Source of the DNA: SURF-28 sp034521465
GTDB lineage: Bacteria; Bacteroidota; Ignavibacteria; Ignavibacteriales; Melioribacteraceae
Length of the DNA: 64,000 nt
NCBI GenBank assembly: GCA_034521465.1
Contig: JAXHMN010000008.1
Span: 372,001-436,000, forward strand
Direction: 5' to 3'
Positions within the stretch are counted from its first letter, which is position 1; each line of letters begins with the position of its first letter. The notes below the pieces were generated by a model that did not search any database, was not told the origin of the DNA, and was given only the letters and a program-made list of their open reading frames with translations. Below are positions 27,316 through 36,689 of the stretch, in pieces. Both the position numbers and the translations under genes were made by a program.

Positions 27316-27552
27316 TTAACAGCAGCCGGAATCGGAGCCACCGCAGCATCCACCGCCGCTGTTTTGCAGGTCGCTCGATTTTACGTTTAAGGTTTGACTG
27401 CCGCCGATAGCAAAACCGCCGAATACTTGGTTTAAGCTATTGCTGCCGCATTGTTCGCAATTTATTTTTAAGCCATCTTCTTTTTCTTTAACTGTGGCTT
27501 TTACATCGAAATAGTAACCGCAGTCTTTACAGTGATATTCATAAATCGGCAT
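27316..27552 (-). CDS. FmdB-type zinc-ribbon protein with CCGG...CC tail
   Basis: A 78-residue protein. The start MPIYEYHCKDCGYYFD and INCEQCGSNSLNQVFGG give two CxxC pairs of an FmdB-type zinc ribbon. The tail is GGGCCGGSDSGCC. Family function is not settled. It lies 18 bases after arsM, ahead of the arsDA promoter. The Cys tail recalls the YlbF pair and the ArsM N-terminus, as discussed in the findings. Confidence 0.8.
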   Translation of the reverse strand: MPIYEYHCKDCGYYFDVKATVKEKEDGLKINCEQCGSNSLNQVFGGFAIGGSQTLNVKSSDLQNSGGGCCGGSDSGCC

Positions 27553-27570
27553 AATAGAAAAACTCCTTTA

Positions 27571-28374
27571 TTATTTTTTTGTACCTACTACTGTTATACT
27601 AAATATTCCTTTTAAGTTTTCTTCGTAATCCTTTAGTCCTCTGTCCGAGAGATACTGTGATAATAGCTCACCGGGTAACTCAATCTGTTTGGTTTTTTTT
27701 ATTTCTATATTTTCAAAACCGGCATCTCGAATAATGTTTACATACTCGTCTTGTTCTAAAGCTCCGGCAACACAACCCGCATAAAGTTCGGCAGATTGTT
27801 TTAGTTCTTCGGTCAACTCACCTTTAATTACAACATCTGAAATACAAAAATGAGCGCCTGGTTTTAATATTCTGTGAATTTCTGAAAATGCTTTTACTTT
27901 ATTTGGGACAAGGTTTAAAACACAGTTGCTCACAACTACATCTGCAATATTTGACTCGATCGGCATTTCTTCAATATCGCCAAGCTTAAACTCAACGTTC
28001 TTAAAACCGAGTTTGTTAGTGTTGATGTTGGCTTTGTCAATCATTTCTTGAGTCATATCCAACCCGATCACTTTGCCGTTGTCGCCGACTATTGACCTTG
28101 CGATAAAAACATCATTACCCGCACCGCTTCCAAGATCAACAACCGTATCGCCTTTTTTAATACCGGCATATTCGGTCGGCAATCCGCAACCAAGCCCAAG
28201 ATCCGAATCAGAAAAATATCCGTCAACATCTTTATATTCATCACCGATCATTGTGAAACTAATTCCATTAGAATCACCGCAGCAAGATGAAGAAGGTCCG
28301 CAGCATCCGCCTTCCATACCCGCTGCAATTTCGGCATATTTTTGTCTTACCGTGTTTTTTATATCTTCCCTCAT
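27571..28374 (-). CDS. arsM: Arsenite methyltransferase
   Basis: A 267-residue SAM-dependent methyltransferase. SAM site VDLGSGAGNDVF at residues 79-90. Conserved Cys: C63 in LGLGCGLP, NCVLNLVP and AGCVAGAL, the set needed for As(III) binding in ArsM. The N-terminal 40 residues add CC at 24-25 and 31-32 (GGCCGPSSSCCGD). The product methylates arsenite using SAM. It is fourth in the arsR-led run, with a 3-base gap to the upstream CMD-like gene. Confidence 0.93.
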   Translation of the reverse strand: MREDIKNTVRQKYAEIAAGMEGGCCGPSSSCCGDSNGISFTMIGDEYKDVDGYFSDSDLGLGCGLPTEYAGIKKGDTVVDLGSGAGNDVFIARSIVGDNGKVIGLDMTQEMIDKANINTNKLGFKNVEFKLGDIEEMPIESNIADVVVSNCVLNLVPNKVKAFSEIHRILKPGAHFCISDVVIKGELTEELKQSAELYAGCVAGALEQDEYVNIIRDAGFENIEIKKTKQIELPGELLSQYLSDRGLKDYEENLKGIFSITVVGTKK

Positions 28375-28377
28375 TTA

Positions 28378-28614
28378 TTAATTCCTTTCTTTTTCTCTGC
28401 TGATTAAATCATCAGCTAATTTATAAATATCATTTATAGGTCGTTCTTTAACCATTTTACCGAGTTTTACCGCTTCTTCAATTTCTTGAATTGTGCATCC
28501 GTTTTTCATTGCTTCGGCAAAATGATAACGGAGACAAGGCATACAGTTGCCTCCGATTGAAGCGCCGATTGCTATCAGCTCGCTTGTTTTCGGGTCTATT
28601 AAAGATTGTTCCAT
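28378..28614 (-). CDS. Carboxymuconolactone-decarboxylase-like (AhpD-like) small protein
   Basis: A 78-residue protein with CMPCLRYHFAEAM, the CxxC...H arrangement of the CMD/AhpD fold, preceded by ELIAIGASIGGN. Half-size CMD proteins occur in stress operons, often as redox partners. Cytoplasmic, with no signal. It is between arsM and a short unknown gene. Confidence 0.75.
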   Translation of the reverse strand: MEQSLIDPKTSELIAIGASIGGNCMPCLRYHFAEAMKNGCTIQEIEEAVKLGKMVKERPINDIYKLADDLISREKERN

Positions 28615-28633
28615 AAGTATGATTTCTCCAAGT

Positions 28634-28861
28634 TTAATTTTCTAAAATAGTTTCAACTGATTGTGGTATAATTTCTCCATCCTTCATTTCTACGTTAATT
28701 TTATTAATTATCTCCTTGATAAAAATATCGTCGATAAATTCATTATAGTTTCTCTCCCAAAGTTCAAGCAAGAAATCTCTCTTTTCTTCTTTACAGAGGA
28801 ATTCAAACTCGTCTAATAAGAAATCAATATTAGTGCTAACGGAGCTGCCTTGATGTAACAT
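28634..28861 (-). CDS. Small acidic protein of unknown function
   Basis: A 75-residue protein rich in E and D (DFLLDEFEFLCKEEKRDFLLE), with one Cys. Its ATG at 28861 is one base after the arsR stop region (28863), so it is coupled to arsR. No family recognised; it is a real gene by context. Confidence 0.55.
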   Translation of the reverse strand: MLHQGSSVSTNIDFLLDEFEFLCKEEKRDFLLELWERNYNEFIDDIFIKEIINKINVEMKDGEIIPQSVETILEN

Positions 28862-28862
28862 C

Positions 28863-29267
28863 TTACACCTTTTCTTTTTGTTTAATCAATTTTAATAATT
28901 CACTTTCATCGACAAAACCAACAACACATTTATTATCCTCTCTTAGAATAAGTCTTCTATTCAGCTGTTCAAAATCTTTTTCGAATATTTCATCATCTAA
29001 TAATTTTTTAAGGAAGCTGAATATTTTTTTATTTTCAGACTGCGAATTATCGAGTTCATAATAAACCCAAGTACCTTCTCTAACTTGTTGAAAGTAACCG
29101 GCATTACGGAGTACTATTAGATGTTTGGAAATATGATATTGCGGAAGTTTAAGAGTATCTACAAGCTCGCATACACAAAGACTGTTACCGGATCTTATGA
29201 AAAGATTCAATATTCTTAGTCTAGTTTCGTCTGCAAGTGCTTTTAGTTTTTCAGTTTTTTTTGTCAT
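28863..29267 (-). CDS. arsR: ArsR arsenite-responsive repressor, CxC type
   Basis: A 134-residue winged-helix protein; GNSLCVCELVDTLKLPQYHI holds CVC in the metal-sensing helix, the classic ELCVCDL-type As(III) site, followed by the recognition helix (YHISKHLIVLRNAG). It leads arsM and small genes. Two tandem operators lie upstream (29286-29329). Confidence 0.92.
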   Translation of the reverse strand: MTKKTEKLKALADETRLRILNLFIRSGNSLCVCELVDTLKLPQYHISKHLIVLRNAGYFQQVREGTWVYYELDNSQSENKKIFSFLKKLLDDEIFEKDFEQLNRRLILREDNKCVVGFVDESELLKLIKQKEKV

Positions 29268-29285
29268 TTATTTTATCAAATTAAT

Positions 29286-29329
29286 ATATGCTGATTTTTG
29301 CATGTAAATATATGCCGTGGTTGGCATAT
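29286..29329. promoter_or_regulatory. Two tandem ArsR-type operators upstream of arsR
   Basis: The proximal site, 29286-29305, is ATATGC-N8-GCATGT (one mismatch), and the distal site, 29310-29329, is ATATGCC-N6-GGCATAT, a perfect 7-base palindrome with core ATATGC-N8-GCATAT. Their centres are 24 bases apart, and both lie 19-62 bases upstream of the arsR start (29267). The match with 27222-27243 supports one regulon. Confidence 0.78.
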
Positions 29330-29354
29330 TGTCAAGCGCTTATGAAATTTTTTA

Positions 29355-29374
29355 TTTATGCTATACAGCATAAA
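29355..29374. promoter_or_regulatory. Palindrome TTTATGCT-N4-AGCATAAA upstream of arsR
   Basis: A perfect 8-base inverted repeat with 4-base gap, about 88 bases upstream of the arsR ATG. It shares the TATGC half-site but with a different spacing. It may be a further weak site or a terminator for the pseudogene to the right. Confidence 0.4.
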
Positions 29375-29440
29375 ATTTTTCCTTGCCGAAAATAAACGCA
29401 TCATCATTGGCAATCTAGAAATCGAGCGAAAATAATTTCA

Positions 29441-29922
29441 TTAGAATTTTATTGAACCAAGTGAAAAACTAAATGGATAAAGCAATTTGAATTGAGTGCC
29501 GTATCTAGTAAACTCAACAGCCGGGGCAGGAAGTTTTATGTAGTTTAAAGATTGTCTGAGCCAATTCCAAAGAGGCGCTCCTTCCGGAAGCAATTCTACC
29601 AAATTGCGATCCAGATCAATAACATAACGACTATATTTTTCGGGTGAATAATAGCCATTTATTCCATAGCCAAATGCAACGTTTAACCAACTCGGCCAGA
29701 ATGTGTCTTGATCTTTCCAGATTAAATTTCTGAAGTTAACAGACATCCAAGCCGTTGTAGCGTTGTAGTTATCCACGAATACATGTGTTTTCGCTTTTTT
29801 TGAAATTGCTTTTGAGGTAGTAATGAATCTTTTTTGATTGTAATATATGGGACATCTTCAACGGAAGATGCTAAGATAAGTAATAATAGAAAACAACGAA
29901 TATATAATCCGCTTGCTTTCAT
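29441..29922 (-). pseudogene. DUF2279-like secreted protein remnant
   Basis: The C-terminal part (29776-29441) has DNYNATTAWMSVNFRNL, FWPSWLNVAFGYGINGY and LLPEGAPLWNWLRQSLNYIK, the tail of DUF2279 proteins. In front is a signal (MKASGLYIRCFLLLLILASS at 29922) joined to unrelated-looking text and shifted in frame near 29780. The normal middle of about 150 residues is missing, so this looks like a true deletion rather than an error. Confidence 0.5.
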
Positions 29923-30101
29923 GTCCTTCTATTTTCAATGTTAATTTAAAATATGATATGAACATCTCCTTGTCAAACAAAATCGAAATGCATGAATTGA
30001 TATAGATGTAATTATCAATTATACAGCTTCTCTATCACAATGAGCAGAGAGGTTACATAAAGAGAACAAAAAAACTTCTAACGATTTGAGTTTTTTTAAT
30101 A

Positions 30102-30692
30102 CTACTCTGCCATTACATATCCGATATTTTCTGCATAGTCATGTAATTTCGTAAACATTAGTTTTCTAGCTCGATGAAGTCTTGAACGAACAGTACCAAT
30201 CGGACATGACATAAACTCGGCAATTTCTTCGTAAGAGTATCCTTCGATATCAGCAAGGATAATAATCGTTTGAAAGTCTGAAGGAAGTTCAGCAATTGCA
30301 TCAGTTATTTCATCATCAAAAACATTACTAAAAGAATCACTTACTAAATGATTGGTTTGCACTTCATCGGCTTTGATATTTTCATAAAAGTTTTGAACAT
30401 CTTCGTAATCAACTTTATTTGGTTCTTTTGAAACTTTGCGATACTCATTTATAAAAGTGTTTTTCATTATGCTGAAAAGCCATGCTTTACAATTCGTACC
30501 GAGTTCAAATTTATCAAAGAATCTAAATGCTTTTAAGTAAGTTTCCTGAACTAAATCGTCCGCTTCATCCTCGCCGCCGGTTAATTTTAGTGCAAAATTA
30601 AAAAGCGCATCTTTGTGAGGTATTGCTTCTCTTTCAAAATCCTCGTACAGTTTTTTAGTTTGTTGATCTATCTGAAGTGCTATTTTAGGCAT
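30102..30692 (-). CDS. ECF-type RNA polymerase sigma factor
   Basis: Start at 30692 (MPKIALQIDQQTKK), with GGAGA 5 bases upstream; the 30752 start would add a non-conserved 20-residue extension. Region 2 (DEADDLVQETYLKAFRFFDKF) and region 4 (AELPSDFQTIIILADIEGYS, then GTVRSRLHRARKLM) are standard. About 196 residues. No anti-sigma gene is adjacent. Confidence 0.88.
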   Translation of the reverse strand: MPKIALQIDQQTKKLYEDFEREAIPHKDALFNFALKLTGGEDEADDLVQETYLKAFRFFDKFELGTNCKAWLFSIMKNTFINEYRKVSKEPNKVDYEDVQNFYENIKADEVQTNHLVSDSFSNVFDDEITDAIAELPSDFQTIIILADIEGYSYEEIAEFMSCPIGTVRSRLHRARKLMFTKLHDYAENIGYVMAE

Positions 30693-30773
30693 TGTTTCTC
30701 CGAGATTAATAAAAAGTAACAGCATAATGCTTTCGGGAAACAAAAAGTTCAATTTTCGGACAAGAAATCGTAA

Positions 30774-31409
30774 TTAAGGTGCGAGTCTGACTATTTTCCA
30801 GTTATTTGAGGTTTTTTCGTACAAAAAACGATCGTGAAGCCGGTTTTCTCTCCCCTGCCAAAACTCAATTCTTACCGGTACAACCAGATATCCTCCCCAA
30901 TTTACGGGTCGTTTGATTTCACGTTTTTGAGTCAGAAATTCTTCAACTTTTTTTTCAAGAAAATTTCGGTCGGGAATTACCTCGCTTTGTGGTGAGATTA
31001 TTGCGCTGATTCTGCTTTTATCAGGTCTTGAATTAAAGTACCTCTCGGAAATTTCTCCCTCCAGTTTTTGAATCTGCCCTTCAACTCTAACTTGTCTTTC
31101 AAGTTCTCCCCAGTAAAAAACTAACGCAACATTTTTGTTTTGTGCAAGTTCCTTTCCTTTACGACTATCATAATTAGTGAAGAATGCGAAGCCATCCCGG
31201 TTTACAAATTTCAAAAGTACAATACGCGCAGAGGGGTATCCTTTCTGATCAACAGTGGCTAACGTCATTGCTGTCGGTTCTTTTAATTTGGATTCAATGG
31301 CTTCTGCTAACCACTTTTCAAATTGCTGTATCGGATCAGAGTCAAGGTCTTCTCTATCTAACTTTCTCGATTTGTATTCGTTGCGCAGTTGAGCAATATC
31401 GTTTTGCAT
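30774..31409 (-). CDS. pdxH: Pyridoxamine 5'-phosphate oxidase
   Basis: A 211-residue FMN enzyme. TAMTLATVDQKGYPSARIVL and FFTNYDSRKGKELAQNK are FMN/PLP-binding segments, and RPVNWGGYLVVPVRIEFWQG and the C-terminal RLHDRFLYEKTSNNWKIVRL the substrate end. It makes PLP from PNP/PMP. Housekeeping; 5 bases after the CBS gene. Confidence 0.93.
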   Translation of the reverse strand: MQNDIAQLRNEYKSRKLDREDLDSDPIQQFEKWLAEAIESKLKEPTAMTLATVDQKGYPSARIVLLKFVNRDGFAFFTNYDSRKGKELAQNKNVALVFYWGELERQVRVEGQIQKLEGEISERYFNSRPDKSRISAIISPQSEVIPDRNFLEKKVEEFLTQKREIKRPVNWGGYLVVPVRIEFWQGRENRLHDRFLYEKTSNNWKIVRLAP

Positions 31410-31413
31410 AATG

Positions 31414-31863
31414 TTACTTTCTGATTACAGGTTTGTCTTGAATGTAATTCATGAGTTGTTCGATAGTAAACTCTTTTGTATCGATGACAGCTTTAACGAC
31501 ATCACCGATGGATATAAAACCAACAACATCTTCACCTTCAGTTACGGGTAAATGTCTCACTCTCTTCTCAACCATTAAAGCTAAACACTCTTCCTCAGTT
31601 CTATTTGAATCAACGTAAATTACATTCGTGGACATAATTTCTTCCACTGAAGTGTTCTTTGATGATTTTTCTTTGAGAATTACTTTTCGAGCGTAATCCC
31701 GCTCAGACATAATACCGACTAATTTTTGTGAATCATCGAAAACCGGCAGTGCGCCTATTCCTTTGTCTGCCATTAGTGATAATGCTTCATAAACAGTTGT
31801 GCTTGGAGTCGTAGAAATTATGTCATTACCTTTTTTGTCAAGAATTTGTTTAACGGTTGCCAT
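31414..31863 (-). CDS. Two-CBS-domain protein
   Basis: A 149-residue protein with two CBS motifs: TVYEALSLMADKGIGALPVF and RTEEECLALMVEKRVRHLPV, both with the typical G-x-x-P-V-turn. Small CBS proteins usually bind adenosine nucleotides as sensors. Role unknown here. Confidence 0.85.
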   Translation of the reverse strand: MATVKQILDKKGNDIISTTPSTTVYEALSLMADKGIGALPVFDDSQKLVGIMSERDYARKVILKEKSSKNTSVEEIMSTNVIYVDSNRTEEECLALMVEKRVRHLPVTEGEDVVGFISIGDVVKAVIDTKEFTIEQLMNYIQDKPVIRK

Positions 31864-32043
31864 CCTTCCCTCTCCTATTTAATTGTATTTTGAGGTTTAT
31901 ATCAATCTAATAATTCTTACGAAATCAAACAAGGATTTATATTCCAAAAAAATAATTGATATGAATTCGATTTCTTTTATTCAAAAAATCAGTAACTTAT
32001 TGCTATCTGAAATTAATCACTAATCAAAAACTATGAGGGTCAA

Positions 32044-32772
32044 ATGAAAAAAGTATCATTCATTTTAGGATTGTTTTTCATTCTATCTCTCTTAATGACT
32101 GCTCAAGAAATGCAGAGCGGAAGTTGGAGAGCAAATTATACCGAACGAGATTTCACCTTAAACGAAGGTGAAGGTGAAAGAATTCTTCAGAGAGAAGTTC
32201 GTTTTGCAAAGCCATTCGAAACAATGCCTGATGTTAGTGTTTTTGTTGCAAATGTTGATGCCGATAAAAATATAAACCTTCGTTACGATGCAAAAGCAAT
32301 CGGAGTTTCTCGTGATGGATTTGTTTTACGAATAAAAACTTGGAGTAATTCAAAAGTTTACGGTATTGGCGGTTTCTGGTTTGCGCAAGCAGAAAAATTA
32401 GAAATTGAAGAAGAAAAAATTGAAGTCGGTCAAACAGTTCAGCTGAAAAATGTTTTCTTTGAATTCAATAAATCAGCGCTGCTCCCCGATTCATATGCCG
32501 AGTTAAATAAAGTAGCAGATTTCTTAAAAGACAATCCTACGGTAGAAATTGAACTTGCCGGACATACCGACAATGTTGGTGCCGCAGATTATAACATGGA
32601 TCTTTCAGAGAAGAGAGCTCAATCAGTAAAAGAATATTTAGTTGCTCAAGGTATCGCAGAAAATCGTTTACGTGCTAAAGGTTATGGAATGACTAAACCG
32701 GTTGCACCAAATGATTATGATTGGGGACGTGAGAAAAACAGAAGAGTTGAATTTACTGTTTTGAAAAAGTAA
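32044..32772 (+). CDS. OmpA-like outer-membrane protein with H-type lectin domain
   Basis: A 242-residue protein with signal MKKVSFILGLFFILSLLMTAQ. Residues about 25-115 (GSWRANYTERDFTLNEGEG, FAKPFETMPDVSVFV) match the H-type lectin fold; residues 130-240 form an OmpA peptidoglycan-binding domain (VFFEFNKSALLPDSYAELNK, LAGHTDNVGAADYN, RAQSVKEYLVAQGI). An unusual combination but both parts are clear. It probably ties the outer membrane to peptidoglycan with a carbohydrate-binding head. A strong terminator follows. Confidence 0.85.
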   Translation: MKKVSFILGLFFILSLLMTAQEMQSGSWRANYTERDFTLNEGEGERILQREVRFAKPFETMPDVSVFVANVDADKNINLRYDAKAIGVSRDGFVLRIKTWSNSKVYGIGGFWFAQAEKLEIEEEKIEVGQTVQLKNVFFEFNKSALLPDSYAELNKVADFLKDNPTVEIELAGHTDNVGAADYNMDLSEKRAQSVKEYLVAQGIAENRLRAKGYGMTKPVAPNDYDWGREKNRRVEFTVLKK

Positions 32773-32777
32773 GTCAT

Positions 32778-32810
32778 AAAACCCCGGGATTTTCAAAATC
32801 CCGGGGTTTT
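32778..32810. terminator. Bidirectional terminator between convergent genes
   Basis: AAAACCCCGGGATTTT and its exact complement face each other around a short centre (32778-32810), with T-runs outside both ends. It serves both the OmpA-like gene and the leftward phosphatase gene. Confidence 0.9.
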
Positions 32811-32814
32811 TTGT

Positions 32815-34108
32815 TTAGTCCAAATAAACACCAAATAATGTTGCATACATTATTCTATACATTTCAGTATTATCGTTGTTGATTTTTAACAAGTCAGAGT
32901 TTAATCCCGCGGATTTTGCAATAACACTACCATAAAGATCGTGATAAGAAGTCCAAAGAACTGCAAACGGAAAAGTATTTCCATTCTTATCCGGTGAAGA
33001 AATAAAAGGTTTAGTACCTGTTCCCCCAACACCATCAACCGGAGCACCATTATCATCAGCCGGAGCTAAGTTTTCATTCCGGTTAATATACTTTCCTTCC
33101 GGTGGTCCTAAAATATCCATCCCGCTTGCTTCACTATCGGAAGCGGTTAACAATAATGTATTCGGATTTTTTGTTACGTAGTCCAAAGCGTAACCTAAAG
33201 TTTCATCAGCTTTTTTGTGAGCGGTTAAGTTCCCGATTGCATTATTTTTATTTGCAAAGTTATCGGTTGCCTCTTCTTCGGCAACTAAGAAAAATTGCTC
33301 TCCGTGATTTGAAAGAATTTCCACAGCTGCTTTTGTCATTTCCAATAATGAAGGAGCCGATTCTTTATAGAGCGGCAAACCAAGTTCCGCAAGTTCTTCT
33401 TCCGGTCTATCGTTGAACGTATTGTGAGCAGCAAAAACGCCGAGTACTTTTTTAACATCTCTAGGTAAATCTTCAAGCTGATATTTATCATAGATTACTA
33501 CATATCCAAGTTCTTGAGCTCTTTCAATCAGATTGATTCCGTCGGTTCTTCTTCCTTCATCGGTGTGAACGCCTTCCATGCCCTTCGGAAGCATCCATTC
33601 TTCACCGCCGCTTAAAATTAAGTCCGCACCAGATTCAATAACTCTTTTTGTTATTTTTTCTTTATTCCTCCGGCTCTCGGAACTTGCGACAAAAACAGCG
33701 CTTCCGGGCTCTACAATTGTGCCTGTATTAACAATACCAACTCTTATTCCGGCTGCCATTGCCTCTTGCATAATGGACATCTGTTTACCGGATCGGGCAG
33801 TAATGGTATCCGTGCCATTTAAACCGAATGAATCTTGTTTAACTTTTACACCATATGCATGCACCGTTGCTCCGGCATGTGAGCTTGCAGTTAAAGAGTT
33901 TTCAAAATGACTTCTATAAAAACCAATATTTGGAATTTTATCCCAATTCAACATTCCATCAGGTCCTTCAAAATAAATACGAGTTGCATTCCAAGAAGAA
34001 AGACCGGTTCCATCGGGATGAATGAAAATAACGTTGCCGGTACGAAGACTATCTTGCGCAAATATTGTAGTGAATATCAAAAAGATCATTAGTGATCAAC
34101 TTCTTCAT
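32815..34108 (-). CDS. Secreted alkaline phosphatase (frame broken at signal)
   Basis: Start at 34108 (GGAG upstream): MKKLIT, then one shift near 34090, then MIFLIFTTIFAQDSL. The body (about 410 residues) has the metal-binding opening FIHPDGTGLSSWNATRIYF, TASSHAGATVHAYG with the phosphorylated Ser, LILSGGEEWMLPKG and LLTASDSEASG, which match the PhoA family. Periplasmic. It frees phosphate from organic esters. Confidence 0.87.
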
Positions 34109-34239
34109 ATCATAACTCCAATTCTTATATTATTTTAATTTACTTTTGAAAGATAAGAAAACCATGAAGGTATTCATATCAAATGCACCGGAATTCAATC
34201 TATACTTTCTAAATTAATAATGCTGCTATCGCAAACATA

Positions 34240-35527
34240 TCAACAATAATTAGTGTCAATGAAACTTCTTCCTTCTTTCCTGGAAAGCAACTTTAAAATT
34301 GTCCAAGTTATCATACCCCATACAATCCCTTGCGTTATTGAATAAGTAACCGGTATTAAAATTATTGCCAGAAATGCGGGTATTGCTTCGTCATATTTTT
34401 CCCAGTCAATTTTAGCTATTGGATGCATCATGAAAACACCGACTAAAACTAACGCAGGAGCAGTTGCCATTGGCGGAACAACAGAAAGCAGCGGCGAGAA
34501 AAACATAAACGGAAGAAAACATAAGCCGGCTACAATCGCGGTTAGACCTGTTCTGCCTCCTTCCTTTACACCGGCGGCGGATTCAATAAAACTTGTTCCG
34601 GCGCTGGTTCCGGCCAGTCCTGATATTGTTGTAGAAACAGCATCGGTTAACAATGATTCTTTTATGTTGCGCGGTTCACCATCCTCATCCTTTAAATCAG
34701 CGGCTTCAGCAACACCAATATAAGTTGAAAGACTGTCGAACAAATCACTAAAAAGAAAAACAAAGACTACGGGGAAAATTGCAAGGGTAATTGATTCGGT
34801 AAAATCTAGCGCGAAGAGAAGACTGAAGTCGGGTGAGGAAAAGACTTCCGCTCCAATTTACAACTGTTTCGGTTCCAAAAATATCCGTTGCATCTCCCCA
34901 AACTCTTCCGATAGGTATAGAAATTATTGTTGTGAAAATAATTCCAAAAATTAAAGCGCCTTTTATATTGCGGATAACAAAATATGATGTCGCAATCAAA
35001 CCAATTAAAAAAGTTATTGTTATAACATTCAATCCGCCGAAGGTGACTAAAGTAGCAGGATCGGCAATAACAAACTTTGCATTTTCAAAACCGATGAATG
35101 TAATAAACAAACCAATTCCGGCAGCAACAGCAGAACGAACTTGTCTCGGTATCGCAAGTGCAATAGCGGTACGAACATTAAAAATTGAGAGAATCAAAAA
35201 AATGATACCTGACCAAAAAACAGCACCAAGAGCAACTTCCCATTTAATACCCATTCCCAAAACAACGGTATAGGCAAAGAATGCGTTTATTCCCATACCC
35301 GGTGCAACAACAATCGGGTTTTTTGCATAAATACCCATCATGATACTTGAGAATGCGCTGACTATAATTGTAGCAGTTAAAACACCGTCAAAAGGTAAGC
35401 CGGCAGCAGAGATAATTGTTGGATTAACAATTATTATGTACATGGTGGCAAGAAAGCTTGTGAGTCCGGCAATTATTTCAGTTTTGTAGTTAGTGCGGTG
35501 CTTCTCAAATTCGAAGTAGTCTGTCAT
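34240..35527 (-). CDS. NCS2 purine permease (frame broken)
   Basis: The first part (35527-34748) begins FEFEKHRTNYKTEIIAGLTS and has VAPGMGINAFFAYTVVLGMG, the signature of AzgA/PbuG-type guanine/hypoxanthine permeases. The second part (34743-34240) starts MFDSLSTYIGVAEAADL, with SAAGVKEGGRTGLTAIVAG. The break is near 34840. Joined length is about 430 residues, normal. Transports purine bases with protons. Confidence 0.87.
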
Positions 35528-35781
35528 GAGTTCCCCAAATTTTTTGGAGCAAAATAGTAAAATTTGATTAAGAAGACATCTATGATATTACTTCTAGTAA
35601 ACCATAAAGTAATAATTTTACATGTTTATCTGTTTGTCTTCTTCGTTCAAATTTCAATAAAAACTTTTAGAAAAGATGCAAATTTTATTAAATATTATAT
35701 TTCTTTTAAAACTTTACAGATAATACAGATACCCTTATCTTATATATTGTATCAAATAACTTATAATTAACGGAGGGTATT

Positions 35782-36042
35782 ATGCTTGAGTTTTTCGAAT
35801 TCAAAACTATGGTCAGCAGTATATTAATTAAAATTCTTTACGCGCTTGGTGTATTAGTCATAACGATTGGCGGACTAATAACCTTGTTCAGTGAATCATT
35901 CATTATGGGATTGGGCGCAATTATTTTCGGTAATTTATTTTTCAGGTTACTCTGCGAAGCAATAATTGTGATCTTTAGTATTCATGACAGAATAGTATCG
36001 ATTGATAAAAAAACTACCGATACTCATGTGCCGGGACAATAA
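35782..36042 (+). CDS. DUF4282 membrane protein (first copy)
   Basis: An 86-residue protein with two hydrophobic segments, FEFKTMVSSILIKILYALGV and GAIIFGNLFFRLLCEAIIVI. It has a good ribosome site (GGAGGG). Similar to the copy at 37201-37470. The next gene starts inside its 3' end. Function unknown. Confidence 0.82.
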   Translation: MLEFFEFKTMVSSILIKILYALGVLVITIGGLITLFSESFIMGLGAIIFGNLFFRLLCEAIIVIFSIHDRIVSIDKKTTDTHVPGQ

Positions 36043-36682
36043 GTTAACCAAAACATCATGCTGGTTAATATTAATTTTTGCTGCGTTATTTATACCTAAG
36101 ACTTTTGATGTTAGAGACGTTGTTCAAGCGACAACATATTCTTCTCTGGATATTGATTCTGATATTTTATGTGAAGGCGACATTATCTTCAGAAGAGGTA
36201 TTAGCTTAATTAGCAACATGGTTTTAGAAGCTGACGCCTCTTCCCCTTATTCACACGTAGGTATAATTATTTTCGATTCTCTCCAACCTTTCGTAGTTCA
36301 CGCAGTACCTGACGAATCAGAATCCGGTATTGACTATATCAAGAAAGATTCACTCAATCAGTTTTTACGTAAAGACCGCGCTTCAGCTTACGCTGTTTAC
36401 AGACATTATGATAGAACTGCCTCTCGTCTAGCAGCAAAAATTTCAGAAGGATATTACAAAAAGAAAATTCTATTCGATTCTGCATTCGATTTATTTGATT
36501 CAAAGGAATTGTATTGTACGGAACTAGTTTGGAAAGCGTACAAAGAAGTTAATGTTGATATCACAAATAATGTCTTTGATACGTTAACAATCCCGCTAGG
36601 TAAAAATCCATACTTATTACCCGGCACTCTTTTACGCAGCTCTCGATTAACTAAAATAACTAATGTTTCATTTTATCAGTGA
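36026..36682 (+). CDS. YiiX-type permuted papain-like hydrolase
   Basis: Start at 36026 (ATG); 36002 would be TTG. It has an N-terminal hydrophobic segment and the DUF830/NlpC-like set: CEGDIIFRRGISLISNMVL, SPYSHVGIIIFDS with the His, and YCTELVWKAYKEVN with the nucleophile Cys. The group is amidase or peptidase, possibly on the cell wall or lipids. It overlaps the DUF4282 gene and is upstream of the lipoprotein. Confidence 0.8.
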   Translation: MCRDNKLTKTSCWLILIFAALFIPKTFDVRDVVQATTYSSLDIDSDILCEGDIIFRRGISLISNMVLEADASSPYSHVGIIIFDSLQPFVVHAVPDESESGIDYIKKDSLNQFLRKDRASAYAVYRHYDRTASRLAAKISEGYYKKKILFDSAFDLFDSKELYCTELVWKAYKEVNVDITNNVFDTLTIPLGKNPYLLPGTLLRSSRLTKITNVSFYQ

Positions 36683-36689
36683 GGTTTGT

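Noticed and set aside
35564..35770. A 68-residue plus-strand frame in front of the first DUF4282 gene
   Set aside because: Low-complexity hydrophobic text with no ribosome site and no family likeness; more likely leader sequence.
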